NCBI RefSeq assembly: GCF_003019675.1
Contig: NZ_CP028105.1
Coordinates: 698,282 to 762,281, forward strand
Direction of reading: 5' to 3'
Length of the DNA: 64,000 nt
Source: Fusobacterium ulcerans
GTDB lineage: Bacteria; Fusobacteriota; Fusobacteriia; Fusobacteriales; Fusobacteriaceae
Of the stretch, positions 1 to 7,999 are shown piece by piece; the first letter of the stretch is position 1, and each line of letters begins with the position of its first letter. Under the pieces are notes generated by a model. That model was not told the origin of the DNA, searched no databases, and was given only the letters and a program-made list of their open reading frames with translations. The translations under genes were made by a program, and so were the position numbers.

Positions 1-41
1 TTGCTGCACAATTTGCCTTTGACTTCTTAGGTGGAAAATAA
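1..41 (+). CDS. 3' end of an unidentified gene (partial)
   Basis: The third frame reads AAQFAFDFLGGK and then a TAA stop at 39-41. Eighteen bases later comes a strong hairpin with a T tract, which is what a real gene end looks like. Only twelve residues are visible, so no family can be named. The other two forward frames also stop here, but only this one gives a natural-looking C-terminus placed just before the terminator. Confidence 0.5.
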   Translation, partial: AAQFAFDFLGGK

Positions 42-59
42 TAGAGAATAATTTAATAG

Positions 60-92
60 GGCAGCTGAAATTTTCAGCTGCCTTGTTTTTTT
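60..92 (+). terminator. Rho-independent terminator of the upstream plus-strand gene
   Basis: An 11-bp stem (GGCAGCTGAAA at 60-70, with its complement ending at 82) is followed by a run of T with one G. It ends the partial plus-strand gene. The same hairpin lies just past the stop of the converging methyltransferase gene and may slow transcription from that side too, though the T tract there is poorer. Confidence 0.85.
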
Positions 93-825
93 ACTTTTTC
101 TTTGCTGATACTAAAAGCATCATAGGACGACGAAGTTCATCTTTCATTTCAGGAATTATTTTCAGCATCTCTTCTGATGGCTGTGCTTCTACAATCCCTG
201 TTATTTCAAATCCTGTTTTTAAAAGTGTATTGAGATAAGTAGTCAATGTCTTATGATATTTTACTACCTTTTCTCCTAAAAAAATCGACTCTCTTTTTCC
301 CTCTAAATAATAGCTGTCTACAGGCCAATGAAGTATATTCCCACTTTCATCACAATACCAGTCTTCCCTACCTTGAGCAGTAAAAACTGGATGTTCAGCA
401 GAAAATATAAATTCCCCACCCTTTACTAGACAGTTATTTACTTTTTTACATATATTTTCAAAAGATTCTACATAATGAAAAGCTAAAGAACTTATCACGA
501 CATCAAAAGAATCAGCTTCAAAATTAATATCCTCTATTGGCATTTGTATGTATTCTACATTAGAAAATTTAGTTTTCTTTTTTGCTTCTTCCAACATTTT
601 TGAAGAGATATCTATTCCAACAGCTGAATCTGCCCCCTGCTCCATAGCATATATACAATGCCAGCCAAATCCACATCCTAAATCAAGTACTTTTTTCCCT
701 TTAAAATCAGGAAGCATTTTTTTCAATTCATGCCATTCTCCTGCTCCTGCCAATCCCTTTTTTGATCTATCCATCTGACTGTATTTTTCAAAAAATATTT
801 CATCATCATATTTATTTTCTTTCAT
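91..825 (-). CDS. Class I SAM-dependent methyltransferase
   Basis: A soluble 244-residue methyltransferase of the Methyltransf_11/25 fold. Motif I is the glycine-rich loop VLDLGCGFGWH, about residues 45-55, which binds S-adenosylmethionine. A conserved acidic position follows (VGIDIS), and SFDVVISSLAFHYV is the post-motif strand. The substrate cannot be told from sequence. The start is set at 825 because an ideal ribosome binding site (GGAGGAAAA) precedes this ATG. The longer open frame to 945 would begin inside the rubrerythrin terminator and run through a good promoter, so the extra 40 residues are not believed. It seems to be a single-gene unit. Confidence 0.85.
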   Translation of the reverse strand: MKENKYDDEIFFEKYSQMDRSKKGLAGAGEWHELKKMLPDFKGKKVLDLGCGFGWHCIYAMEQGADSAVGIDISSKMLEEAKKKTKFSNVEYIQMPIEDINFEADSFDVVISSLAFHYVESFENICKKVNNCLVKGGEFIFSAEHPVFTAQGREDWYCDESGNILHWPVDSYYLEGKRESIFLGEKVVKYHKTLTTYLNTLLKTGFEITGIVEAQPSEEMLKIIPEMKDELRRPMMLLVSAKKK

Positions 826-852
826 TTTTCCTCCAACCATATACTTTTTTCT

Positions 853-881
853 ATTATACTTTACTTCTTCACTGGTTACAA
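853..881 (-). promoter_or_regulatory. Predicted promoter of the methyltransferase gene
   Basis: On the minus strand, TTGTAA and TATAAT are separated by exactly 17 bases. This places the transcript start about 20 bases upstream of the GGAGG ribosome binding site of the methyltransferase and just downstream of the rubrerythrin terminator. Confidence 0.65.
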
Positions 882-921
882 GATAAAAGACTTTTCCATC
901 ATAATTTTTATACAGCAATAC

Positions 922-949
922 AAAAAGAGGATGATTATAAATCATCCTC
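922..949 (-). terminator. Rho-independent terminator of the rubrerythrin gene
   Basis: A perfect 10-bp stem (GAGGATGATT) with a 3-base loop is followed on the minus strand by five T. It lies 26 bases past the rubrerythrin stop codon. Confidence 0.9.
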
Positions 950-975
950 CAAATTTAACCTACTAAAGTTAAAAA

Positions 976-1527
976 TTATTTACCAAAGTATCTGTTTAAT
1001 AACCCAACAAATGCTTTTCCATGTCTAGCTTCATCTTTAGCCATTTCATGAACTGTATCGTGGATAGCATCAAATCCTAACATTTTAGCTCTTTTAGCAA
1101 GATCGAATTTTCCTGATGTAGCTCCATATTCAGCTTCAACTCTCTTAGTTAAGTTTTCTTCTGAAGATGCACTTACACATTCTCCTAATAACTCAGCGAA
1201 TTTAGCAGCATGCTCAGCTTCTTCGAAAGCTATTCTTTTGTAAGCTTCAGCAATTTCTGGATATCCTTCTCTGTCAGCAGCTCTAGACATAGCTAAGTAC
1301 ATTCCAACCTCTGTACATTCTCCTTCAAAGTTAGCTCTTAGACCCATTATGATTTCTTCATCTCCACAAGCTAATCCTTCTCCGATTATATGCTCAGTAG
1401 CCCAAACTTTTTCAGTTCCCTCTACTACTAATTCCCATTTGTCTTTTCCTGCTTTACATACTGGACATTTGTCAATACTCTCATCAGTTATAATTTCTCC
1501 ACATACTTTACATCTGTATTTTGCCAT
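976..1527 (-). CDS. rbr: Rubrerythrin, reverse type (rubredoxin domain first)
   Basis: A 183-residue non-haem iron protein that reduces hydrogen peroxide to water with electrons from NAD(P)H via reductases, protecting anaerobes from oxygen. The N-terminus carries a rubredoxin-like Fe-Cys4 site: CKVCG at residues 6-10 and CPVC about residues 21-24. A ferritin-like di-iron domain follows, with ligands in [16 protein letters not shown] and DEARHG. This order, rubredoxin before ferritin, is that of reverse rubrerythrin, whereas classical rubrerythrin has rubredoxin at the C-terminus. The start has a good GGGAGG site. The gene has its own promoter and terminator, so it is monocistronic. Confidence 0.93.
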   Translation of the reverse strand: MAKYRCKVCGEIITDESIDKCPVCKAGKDKWELVVEGTEKVWATEHIIGEGLACGDEEIIMGLRANFEGECTEVGMYLAMSRAADREGYPEIAEAYKRIAFEEAEHAAKFAELLGECVSASSEENLTKRVEAEYGATSGKFDLAKRAKMLGFDAIHDTVHEMAKDEARHGKAFVGLLNRYFGK

Positions 1528-1612
1528 TTTTCATTTCCTCCCTTGATATTACATTATTTAATTTCTACATTTCATTTCTTTTTTGTAACCATTACATTTT
1601 TATTACACTATT

Positions 1613-1641
1613 AATATACTATACTTTACATTTTATGTCAA
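1613..1641 (-). promoter_or_regulatory. Predicted strong promoter of rubrerythrin
   Basis: On the minus strand, TTGACA and TATATT are separated by 17 bases, near consensus for the housekeeping sigma factor. The leader before the start codon is about 80 bases. I did not find a convincing PerR-type palindrome over it. Confidence 0.75.
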
Positions 1642-1649
1642 TAGCTTTT

Positions 1650-2342
1650 TTATTTTTTTTTATTAATTAAATGCCTTTGCGGCTGAAGAGTTATATCTGT
1701 CACTACAGTTCCCTCTCTTTGAGATAAAACCATCTCTACAGCTCCTGCTACACATTCAGGAGTAATATAGCTATTTTCATCATCTCCCTGACAAAAATCT
1801 AAGTGATTATAGAATGAAGTTTTTGTAATATCTGGATGAATGGTTATAACTTTTACTCCAGTTTTTCTCACTTCATCAAAAAGCCCTTTTGAAAAATGAG
1901 ATAATCCCGCTTTTGTTGCTGAATAAGCACACCCATAAGTACTTGATTTTTTAGCTGTAATAGATGATATATTTATGATAGTTCCTCTTTTCTTCTTCAA
2001 TTCCCTCAAAAAAAGCTGTGTAAGAACAAGAGGAGCTTCAAGATTAAGAGTTATCATATTATGTATTTTATTTACATTTATCTCTTCATGAGGACCAAAA
2101 TACCCAACCCCTGCACAGTTTATAAGGAGTTCTATCTCCCCTTCTTTTTTTATCTCTTTTACAGTTTTTTCTATATCAAAAACTCTTGTGAGATCACACA
2201 CTATTTTTTTAAATTTCTCATTTGATACTGCCTTGTCAAAATTTCTTCCTATTCCATAGACAGTATACCCCATTTCTATTAATTTTTCTGTTACTGCTAA
2301 TCCTATTCCTGATGTAGCTCCTGTTACAACAGCATTTTTCAT
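1650..2342 (-). CDS. Short-chain dehydrogenase/reductase (SDR family)
   Basis: A soluble oxidoreductase of about 230 residues with a Rossmann fold for NAD(P). The cofactor loop is TGATSGIG near the N-terminus, NCAGVGY is the structural NAG motif, the catalytic serine lies in INISSITA, and YSATK holds the catalytic Tyr and Lys. The substrate is unknown. The start at 2342 is preferred over the in-frame ATG two codons earlier because the AGGAG site is one base from the first ATG but seven from the second. It follows the SPL-family gene with a 7-base gap to that frame's first ATG and is probably the last gene of that operon. Confidence 0.88.
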   Translation of the reverse strand: MKNAVVTGATSGIGLAVTEKLIEMGYTVYGIGRNFDKAVSNEKFKKIVCDLTRVFDIEKTVKEIKKEGEIELLINCAGVGYFGPHEEINVNKIHNMITLNLEAPLVLTQLFLRELKKKRGTIINISSITAKKSSTYGCAYSATKAGLSHFSKGLFDEVRKTGVKVITIHPDITKTSFYNHLDFCQGDDENSYITPECVAGAVEMVLSQREGTVVTDITLQPQRHLINKKK

Positions 2343-2355
2343 ATTCATTCTCCTA

Positions 2356-3366
2356 TCAGATAAATATTTTTCCGTCTTCTATATATTTTCCTGTTTCTTC
2401 TTTCATAAAATCTATCATTTTCTTTATATGTTGAGGATAATAGCTATATATCCCCTCTTCACAGAAAAATGGATAAGATAATATTTCAGAATTTTCTCTA
2501 TATTTTCTCATTCTTTTAAGATATTCCTTAGATATCCTGAATGTTCCTATGCTTACATCTAAAATATTTTCAGAAACAAGTTCATTAAAAGTTCTTTTTA
2601 CAAGTTCACCATACTCTTTTTCAAAATTTTCTATATATATTACAGGATCAAAACATATTCTTACTTTCCAACCTTTTTCCAGCATTTCCTTTGCGGCTTT
2701 CAATCTCTGCTCTAAAGAAACTGCTCCTTTTTCATGTTCTACAGCAAAATTTTCTGGAGAAAGTGTCCAAGCAAGTATAAAATTATCCAGCGGTTTTAGA
2801 TTTTTTAATGCCTTTATACTGCTGCTTTTGGTTCTCAGCTCTATTTTCAAATTGCGGTTTTTACTCACAAAATCATACCATTGCTCTACTAAGCCTGTAA
2901 TCCCTTCCAGTGCTAATAGATCTGTGTCATATGAAATGCATATATACATGGACTTTTCTTGAAGAATTTTTTCTATTTCATGAAAACAGTCCTCTATATT
3001 TACAAAAATTACTATATTAGCTGAGGTATACACTCCCTGTAAATAACAATACTCACAATTATAAATGCAATTTATTACAGAAGATGTATAATAGAAATTA
3101 TCATTCCCAAAACTCTCACAAACCTTTGCTCCCTCATAGAGATAATTTTCTTTTTTTACTGCGAGTATAAGTTTAGGCGATTTTTTTTGCATAATAAAAT
3201 TTTGATTTCCTTTAGAAAAAATTTCTTTGTATGTATCTAATTCTATAATTTTAGAATTAGGAAATTTTTCCAATATTTTTTTAGTGAGAGGATATCCAAA
3301 AGCTTCTTTTTCAACATATATATGTGAAAAACTAGAGTTTAATAATTTCTTTTCTAATTCTTTCAA
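2356..3366 (-). CDS. splB: Spore photoproduct lyase family radical SAM protein
   Basis: A 336-residue radical SAM enzyme. Cys100, Cys104 and Cys107 form the CxxxCxxC cluster motif (CIYNCEYCYLQ), and the trailing YLQ is typical of spore photoproduct lyase, which reverses the thymine dimer of UV-damaged spore DNA. A further cysteine, C143 in YICISYDTD, sits about where Bacillus subtilis SPL has its hydrogen-donor Cys141, judging by eye. The start codon is TTG with an AGGGGA site ten bases upstream, and the gene overlaps the nucleosidase-like gene by 35 bases, implying translational coupling. SPL homologues in organisms that do not form spores have no settled role, so DNA repair is an inference here. 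Confidence 0.85.
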   Translation of the reverse strand: MKELEKKLLNSSFSHIYVEKEAFGYPLTKKILEKFPNSKIIELDTYKEIFSKGNQNFIMQKKSPKLILAVKKENYLYEGAKVCESFGNDNFYYTSSVINCIYNCEYCYLQGVYTSANIVIFVNIEDCFHEIEKILQEKSMYICISYDTDLLALEGITGLVEQWYDFVSKNRNLKIELRTKSSSIKALKNLKPLDNFILAWTLSPENFAVEHEKGAVSLEQRLKAAKEMLEKGWKVRICFDPVIYIENFEKEYGELVKRTFNELVSENILDVSIGTFRISKEYLKRMRKYRENSEILSYPFFCEEGIYSYYPQHIKKMIDFMKEETGKYIEDGKIFI

Positions 3367-4165
3367 AGTTTATCTTCCCCTCTCTTTTATCTTTTATTTC
3401 AATATTGTAATATTTTAAAATTATATCTTCAATACTTTTATTTTTAAGTTTATGATATTTCATAAACTCTATAAATTCATAGTGCATACTTTCAGTGAGC
3501 CTTAAATTTTTTTCTACCTTATTTATAGCCTCTTTCTCTTTTAATGTAAAAATTTCTTTATCATTGATATTAATATTTTTTCTCTCATCCAGCCATTCTT
3601 TTATTTTAAAGATTGCATTTTCTACAAGCTGGCTGACCTTATTTGGTGTAATCCCTCTGCTGTCAAGATGATCAGATACAATCTTTATTATATTTATCTG
3701 ATGTTGGGAAAAGAAAAGAGAAGCAGCTTCATATATCCCTGCTCCCTCCATGTCTACCAGTTCTCCTTTTATTTCTGAATCCATACTCTTATCTACTGTG
3801 TGAAAGAAACTTTCCAAAGTTCCTTCTTTAAATTTATGTTTAAATAACATATCTGGATAAAAACTTTTTCCATTTCCATTATTAGTAATCTTACTGCACA
3901 GAACTATATCTCCTACCTGAAATATATCCCTCACAGCTCCACACACGCCTAAATTAACAAAAATATCCTGTTCCCCTATATTTAGTCTACTCAATACATA
4001 GGTTGTTCCTATAGCCCCCTGCATCATTCCTGTTCCAGTTATTATTAATGTAATTTCTTCATTTTTAAATATCTGGTATTTTTTTATCTTATTATCTCTT
4101 TTTAGTTTAAAATATGTTATCAATGGTCTGGCTTCTGCTGTTAAAGCTGCCGCTATATATATCAT
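3332..4165 (-). CDS. Nucleoside phosphorylase/MTA-SAH nucleosidase superfamily protein
   Basis: A 277-residue protein whose first 190 residues look like the PNP/UDP phosphorylase fold: GTGMMQGAIGTTYVL (phosphate- or ribose-loop region), NLGVCGAV, and VDMEGAGIYEAA, which matches the Met-Glu that binds ribose hydroxyls in MTA/SAH nucleosidases. SDHLD corresponds to the base-recognising Ser-Asp. The last 80 or so residues are a charged helical tail not found in classical MTA/SAH nucleosidase (about 230 residues). The next gene, an SPL-family radical SAM enzyme, overlaps it, which hints at a joint role in nucleoside or nucleic-acid repair. That link is inference; the substrate is unknown. Confidence 0.75.
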   Translation of the reverse strand: MIYIAAALTAEARPLITYFKLKRDNKIKKYQIFKNEEITLIITGTGMMQGAIGTTYVLSRLNIGEQDIFVNLGVCGAVRDIFQVGDIVLCSKITNNGNGKSFYPDMLFKHKFKEGTLESFFHTVDKSMDSEIKGELVDMEGAGIYEAASLFFSQHQINIIKIVSDHLDSRGITPNKVSQLVENAIFKIKEWLDERKNININDKEIFTLKEKEAINKVEKNLRLTESMHYEFIEFMKYHKLKNKSIEDIILKYYNIEIKDKREGKINFERIRKEIIKL

Positions 4166-4202
4166 ATTCTTTACCTCATTCCTGATTTACTGCCACACAC
4201 TT

Positions 4203-4697
4203 TTAAAGTTTTTTATCATAACAATAAAATTCTTTTTCCTTTCCTAAGAAATTCATATTTCCTCTATGAATATACCCAAGCTTCAATAAAAGAGCATTCA
4301 TTTTTTTATTTATTGAGTATGTATCAGTTTTTATATAGTTTACTCCATTTTCTTTAGCTATTTTTTCTGCAAATTCAATAAGTTTTGTAGCTGTTCCTTG
4401 GTTTCTATATTTAGGATTTATTGACATTCTATGAAGTATCAGACACTTTTCATCTAATGCCCATTGAATGTCTTTGTACTCATCAGGCTCTACAAAATTA
4501 GCACATATAAATCCATACAGTTCTCCATTTTCCTCATTTACATAAAGAGAAACACTTTCTATATCTCCTGTAAAGTCTTGTTTCTGAGGATAATTTTCAT
4601 CCCATTGTGTATTTCCATATGTTTTCATTTCAGCTATTGTAGCTTTTATTATCTCCATTATTCTATCTAAATCTTTTGCTTCTGCTTTTCTTATCAT
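4203..4697 (-). CDS. GNAT family N-acetyltransferase
   Basis: A 164-residue acetyltransferase. The acetyl-CoA pyrophosphate loop is YRNQGTATKLIEFA (about residues 96-109), in the usual R/Q-x-x-G-x-G/A position, after the beta strand LHRMSINP. A late YCYDKKL ends the fold. The start overlaps the MarR stop codon (ATGA), so the two are translationally coupled, and an AAGGAGGAAAAG site precedes it. The acceptor molecule cannot be told; GNATs beside MarR regulators often modify toxic compounds or amines. Confidence 0.85.
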   Translation of the reverse strand: MIRKAEAKDLDRIMEIIKATIAEMKTYGNTQWDENYPQKQDFTGDIESVSLYVNEENGELYGFICANFVEPDEYKDIQWALDEKCLILHRMSINPKYRNQGTATKLIEFAEKIAKENGVNYIKTDTYSINKKMNALLLKLGYIHRGNMNFLGKEKEFYCYDKKL

Positions 4698-5158
4698 TCT
4701 TTTCCTCCTTTTACTTTCAGCCAGTCTTTAGCTGCGTTTTCACTCATTTTTTCCAATAAATTCTCCACAATTTCTCTTTCTTTTTTAGTCAGTCCTTCCA
4801 TACATATATCTATATTCCTATTTTCTTCAGTGATTATTAGTTCATATACTTCTAAGGCTTTCTTAGTTGGATAAAGTTTATACTCCCTCTTATCCTTTTC
4901 ATCCTGCTCTTTGCTTATATACCCAGCTTCTATTAATTTTTTTACTGCTTTAGTTGTAGTACTTTTATCCACAGTAAGAATTTTAGATAGATCTATAAAA
5001 TTTATTCCTTGATTTTCACATATTCTTGTAAGAAATATAAACTGGCCTTTTTGTAGAGACAATTCTCTATATTTCATGTCACTTGTGGAATGTATGGCTC
5101 TTGAAAGAGTTCCTATTTTTCTCAGTATATGGCTGTTTAATTTTTTTATCTCTTTCAC
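4694..5158 (-). CDS. MarR family transcriptional regulator
   Basis: A 154-residue winged-helix regulator. INFIDLSKILTVDKSTTTKAVKKLIEAGYI is the helix-turn-helix region with its recognition helix, and KDKREYKLYPTKKA is the wing. It leads an apparent operon with the acetyltransferase, nucleosidase-like, SPL and SDR genes. Two copies of an inverted repeat lie over its own promoter, so it is probably autorepressed and released by a small ligand. The start is uncertain: the GTG used here directly abuts the AAGGAG site (no spacer), and the next in-frame Met is at residue 28. An unusual initiation codon a few codons on is possible. Confidence 0.85.
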   Translation of the reverse strand: MKEIKKLNSHILRKIGTLSRAIHSTSDMKYRELSLQKGQFIFLTRICENQGINFIDLSKILTVDKSTTTKAVKKLIEAGYISKEQDEKDKREYKLYPTKKALEVYELIITEENRNIDICMEGLTKKEREIVENLLEKMSENAAKDWLKVKGGKE

Positions 5159-5167
5159 CTCCTTATA

Positions 5168-5220
5168 TTAGTTGAACTTTCAATTATATATTATCTCAAT
5201 TTAGTTGAACTGTCAACTAA
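5168..5220 (-). promoter_or_regulatory. Promoter of the marR operon with two operator-like inverted repeats
   Basis: The minus strand has TTGACA, a 17-base spacer and TAATAT (-35 at 5211-5216, -10 at 5188-5193). A perfect 8-bp inverted repeat, TTAGTTGA-ACTG-TCAACTAA, covers the -35 at 5201-5220. A second, imperfect copy starting TTAGTTGAACT lies at 5168-5187 between the -10 and the ribosome binding site. The copies are 33 bases apart, about three helical turns, as expected for two MarR dimers on one DNA face. Confidence 0.75.
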
Positions 5221-5374
5221 AATTTTGCTCTTTATTTTTGAATAAATATAATTTTCCGGCATAGAGAAACCATTGGAAATAATAAAAAATATTTACTGGC
5301 TGAACTGATAAGAAATTATTTATGTATAGAAAAAAGAGTGAAGCATAATTTGATTTTTTTTGCCAAATTATAAT

Positions 5375-6832
5375 TTAAAAATAATTTCTATTTTTATATA
5401 TTTTAGGGGAAAAAAGTATTAAGACAGGAAATATTTCTAATCTTCCTAATAACATACTAATTGATAATACTATTTTACTTATATTTGAGAGAGAAGAGTA
5501 ATCAAATGTATCTCCAAGTGTTCCTACTCCTGTTCCTATATTATTAAATGTTGCTGAAACAACACTAAAGGCTGATGTAAAATCAGAAAATTCCATTGAT
5601 ATGAGCAACATAATTCCTAAAAATATAAATATGTATATAACAAGATATGTTGATATCTTAGAAAACATCTCCTCTGGTATCTTTTTTCCATCCATTTTAA
5701 CTGCAATAACTCTATTGGGAGTTCCTACTTTTTTAACTTCTCCCATTACCTTTTTAAATACAATAACAATTCTTGAAACTTTTATTCCTCCAGTTGTAGA
5801 ACCAGCACATCCTCCAACAAAAGTTAATATCATAAGAACAGTCTTTGAAAACATAGGCCATGTATTAAAATCTACTGTAGAATATCCTGTTGTTGTAATA
5901 ATTGAAGAAACTGTAAAAAATACATCTCTCACCATATAAATATTATTTTGATAGAACGGATAAATATTTATACAGATAATTATAATCGACATAAAGATAA
6001 TTAATAAATAGGCTCTTAACTCCTCATTCCTGTAAACTTGTTTATAATTTTTTAAAATCAAAGCATAAAAAAGATTAAAATTTACAGCACAGAGCAGCAT
6101 TCCAGTTCCCAGAATAAAATGTATATAAGTACTATTATAAAAACCTACACTACTATTTTTTATATTTGCTCCTCCTGTACTCACTGTACCAAAAGCATGT
6201 ATAACAGAGTCAAAAAGAGGCATACCTCCCACTCTCAACAAGATAATCATTATAATAGTTATACAAATGTACATTATATATAATATCTTAGAGTTATGAG
6301 AAATTTTAGCTACCATCTTTCCAACAGATGGCCCTGGCACTTCAGCTTTCATTATGTAAAGAGATTGATTGCTGCTCTTTGGCAGTATAGCTAGAGCCAG
6401 TACCAGTATTCCCATTCCACCTATAAAATGAGAAAATCCAACCCAAAACAGAAGTGATTTCTCTATTATTTCTATATCAGCTATAACACTAGCTCCTGTT
6501 GTTGTAAATCCTGCTACTGTTTCAAAAAAAGCATCTATAAAAGAAGGAATCCGTTCACTGAAAACAAAAGGAAGAGATCCAAAAAAAGACAGAGCTATCC
6601 ATGAAACAGAAACTATAACCATTCCTTCTTGAGTATATATTCTTTGATCTTCTGGTATTTTTCTTGATAAAAGAAAACTTGAAACAATGAGAAGTATGAT
6701 CGTCAACAAGTATGCTCCATTTAATTTAAATCCTTCTTTATAAAAGAAACTAAGAGCAAGTGGAACAAGCATAAATCCCGCTTCTAATTTAAGAATATAT
6801 CCTATTACATATTTTACCATTTTGCTATTCAT
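5375..6832 (-). CDS. trkH: TrkH/KtrB family potassium uptake membrane protein
   Basis: A 485-residue inner-membrane protein with four repeated M1-P-M2 units, forming the K+ channel-like subunit of Trk/Ktr uptake systems. Selectivity-filter-like turns are visible as TVAGFTTTGASV, TVSTGGANI, TTTGYSTVD with VGGCAGSTTGGIKV between, and NNIGTGVGTLG. The usual partner TrkA/KtrA, a cytoplasmic NAD-binding gate, is not in the window and must be encoded elsewhere if the system works. The start has a GAGGGATAG site and an upstream promoter. It appears to be a single-gene unit. Confidence 0.92.
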   Translation of the reverse strand: MNSKMVKYVIGYILKLEAGFMLVPLALSFFYKEGFKLNGAYLLTIILLIVSSFLLSRKIPEDQRIYTQEGMVIVSVSWIALSFFGSLPFVFSERIPSFIDAFFETVAGFTTTGASVIADIEIIEKSLLFWVGFSHFIGGMGILVLALAILPKSSNQSLYIMKAEVPGPSVGKMVAKISHNSKILYIMYICITIIMIILLRVGGMPLFDSVIHAFGTVSTGGANIKNSSVGFYNSTYIHFILGTGMLLCAVNFNLFYALILKNYKQVYRNEELRAYLLIIFMSIIIICINIYPFYQNNIYMVRDVFFTVSSIITTTGYSTVDFNTWPMFSKTVLMILTFVGGCAGSTTGGIKVSRIVIVFKKVMGEVKKVGTPNRVIAVKMDGKKIPEEMFSKISTYLVIYIFIFLGIMLLISMEFSDFTSAFSVVSATFNNIGTGVGTLGDTFDYSSLSNISKIVLSISMLLGRLEIFPVLILFSPKIYKNRNYF

Positions 6833-6874
6833 TCTATCCCTCGATGTACATTAATTTTTGTAGTTTATTAATAT

Positions 6875-6902
6875 ATCATAATATAAATAAAGGATAAGTC
6901 AA
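6875..6902 (-). promoter_or_regulatory. Predicted promoter of trkH
   Basis: On the minus strand, TTGACT and TATGAT are separated by 16 bases, about 45 bases upstream of the trkH start. The rest of the 269-base gap (6833-7101) holds only AT-rich sequence and the terminator of the next gene. Confidence 0.6.
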
Positions 6903-7043
6903 CAATATAATACTTTTGTATTTCCCACTATATTCTTTTATTTTAAAAAAAATTAAATATTTTTGATAATTACTCAATCTTTGAGGAAGCAATCATGTTT
7001 TAAAGGTTTTATTAAAATATTCTATTTATTTTTATGTTTCCAA

Positions 7044-7091
7044 TAAAAAAGTGACACATAAGAAAGAATCTCTTCCAACTTCTGAGTCACT
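7044..7091 (-). terminator. Rho-independent terminator of the nitroreductase gene
   Basis: On the minus strand AGTGAC at 7086-7091 pairs with GTCACT at 7050-7055, with partial pairing of the interior, followed by six T. It sits just past the nitroreductase stop codon. Confidence 0.75.
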
Positions 7092-7101
7092 ATCTTTTAT
7101 T

Positions 7102-7902
7102 TTATTTCCATGAAATTTCTGCTTGTTTTCTAGGTACAGTTCTTCTGAATTTTATATCAGGATATCCCATGAGCATACATGAAATTACCTCTTTTTTATC
7201 TATTCCAAGAATTTTTTTAGCTTCCTTACTATTTTTTATAGCTCTCTCAATAAATCCTGTAAATAAAACTCCCAAGCCCTCTGCATTTGCCATAAGTTCA
7301 ATATTAGATGATGCCAGCCCTCCATTTAATGGAGAAAGAGCTGTAACCACCAAGAGTACTGGTGCCTTAAAGAATAATGTATCTTTCTCTGGATCTTTTT
7401 TATAATCTTCATACATCTTTATCCATCTAGGTGCATATGCTCCAATAACACCCTTTTCATTTAAATTTTCCAATGCAAATTCATATAGACTTTCCCATAT
7501 AACTGGTTTTATTTTCTCTAATGTTTCTTGAATCACTATATAAGATACATCCTGCATATTTGATCCAGTAGCTGTATAACGTCCTGCTTCAATAACTTTT
7601 TCCAGCTTCTCTTTTTCTACTGGTTTATTTTTATAGTGACGCACACTTCTTCTGAATTTTATAAAATTCAAAAGTCTCTCAGGAGAAATATTAAATTCCT
7701 CTTTGTTATATTCTTCTATTCCTTCCTTTGGATAATTAGTAATAGAAACTGCATTTACTGGACATACTGCTATACAGTGCCCACACTGCATACATCTCCC
7801 TTTGATTTCTGCTTTTCCATTTTCTAAAAAGAGATTTTCTGGAAAACAGTCTTCAACACAGGCTCTACAACCTATACACTTTTCCTTGTCAATACTTACC
7901 AT
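7102..7902 (-). CDS. Nitroreductase family protein with N-terminal 2[4Fe-4S] ferredoxin domain
   Basis: A 266-residue flavin oxidoreductase fused to a ferredoxin domain. Two cluster motifs lie in the first 60 residues: CIGCRACVEDC (residues 9-19) and CMQCGHCIAVCP (about 37-48). The nitroreductase fold follows, with RRSVRHYKNKPVEKEKL as the FMN-binding start and TATGSNMQD after it. The ferredoxin domain probably feeds low-potential electrons to FMN; the natural substrate is unknown. Such fusions are common in clostridia and fusobacteria. The start has an AAGGAG site six bases upstream. Confidence 0.9.
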   Translation of the reverse strand: MVSIDKEKCIGCRACVEDCFPENLFLENGKAEIKGRCMQCGHCIAVCPVNAVSITNYPKEGIEEYNKEEFNISPERLLNFIKFRRSVRHYKNKPVEKEKLEKVIEAGRYTATGSNMQDVSYIVIQETLEKIKPVIWESLYEFALENLNEKGVIGAYAPRWIKMYEDYKKDPEKDTLFFKAPVLLVVTALSPLNGGLASSNIELMANAEGLGVLFTGFIERAIKNSKEAKKILGIDKKEVISCMLMGYPDIKFRRTVPRKQAEISWK

Positions 7903-7999
7903 ACCATTCTCCTTATGATAATTTAATTTCTACTATCCTAATTATATACTTTTATAAAAAAAATTTCTATTTTTTATAAAAAAACTTTTTTTTAGATTG

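Noticed and set aside
826-945. N-terminal extension of the methyltransferase reading frame
   Set aside because: It starts inside the rubrerythrin terminator and spans a good promoter; the ATG at 825 has an ideal ribosome binding site.
2549-2962. Plus-strand open frame of 137 codons opposite the SPL gene
   Set aside because: It is antisense to conserved SPL sequence, has low-complexity composition and no start signal.
5345-5371. Inverted repeat ATAATTTG-11-CAAATTAT after trkH
   Set aside because: The stem is only 8 AT-rich base pairs with an 11-base loop and no clear T tract on the minus strand; too weak to call a terminator.
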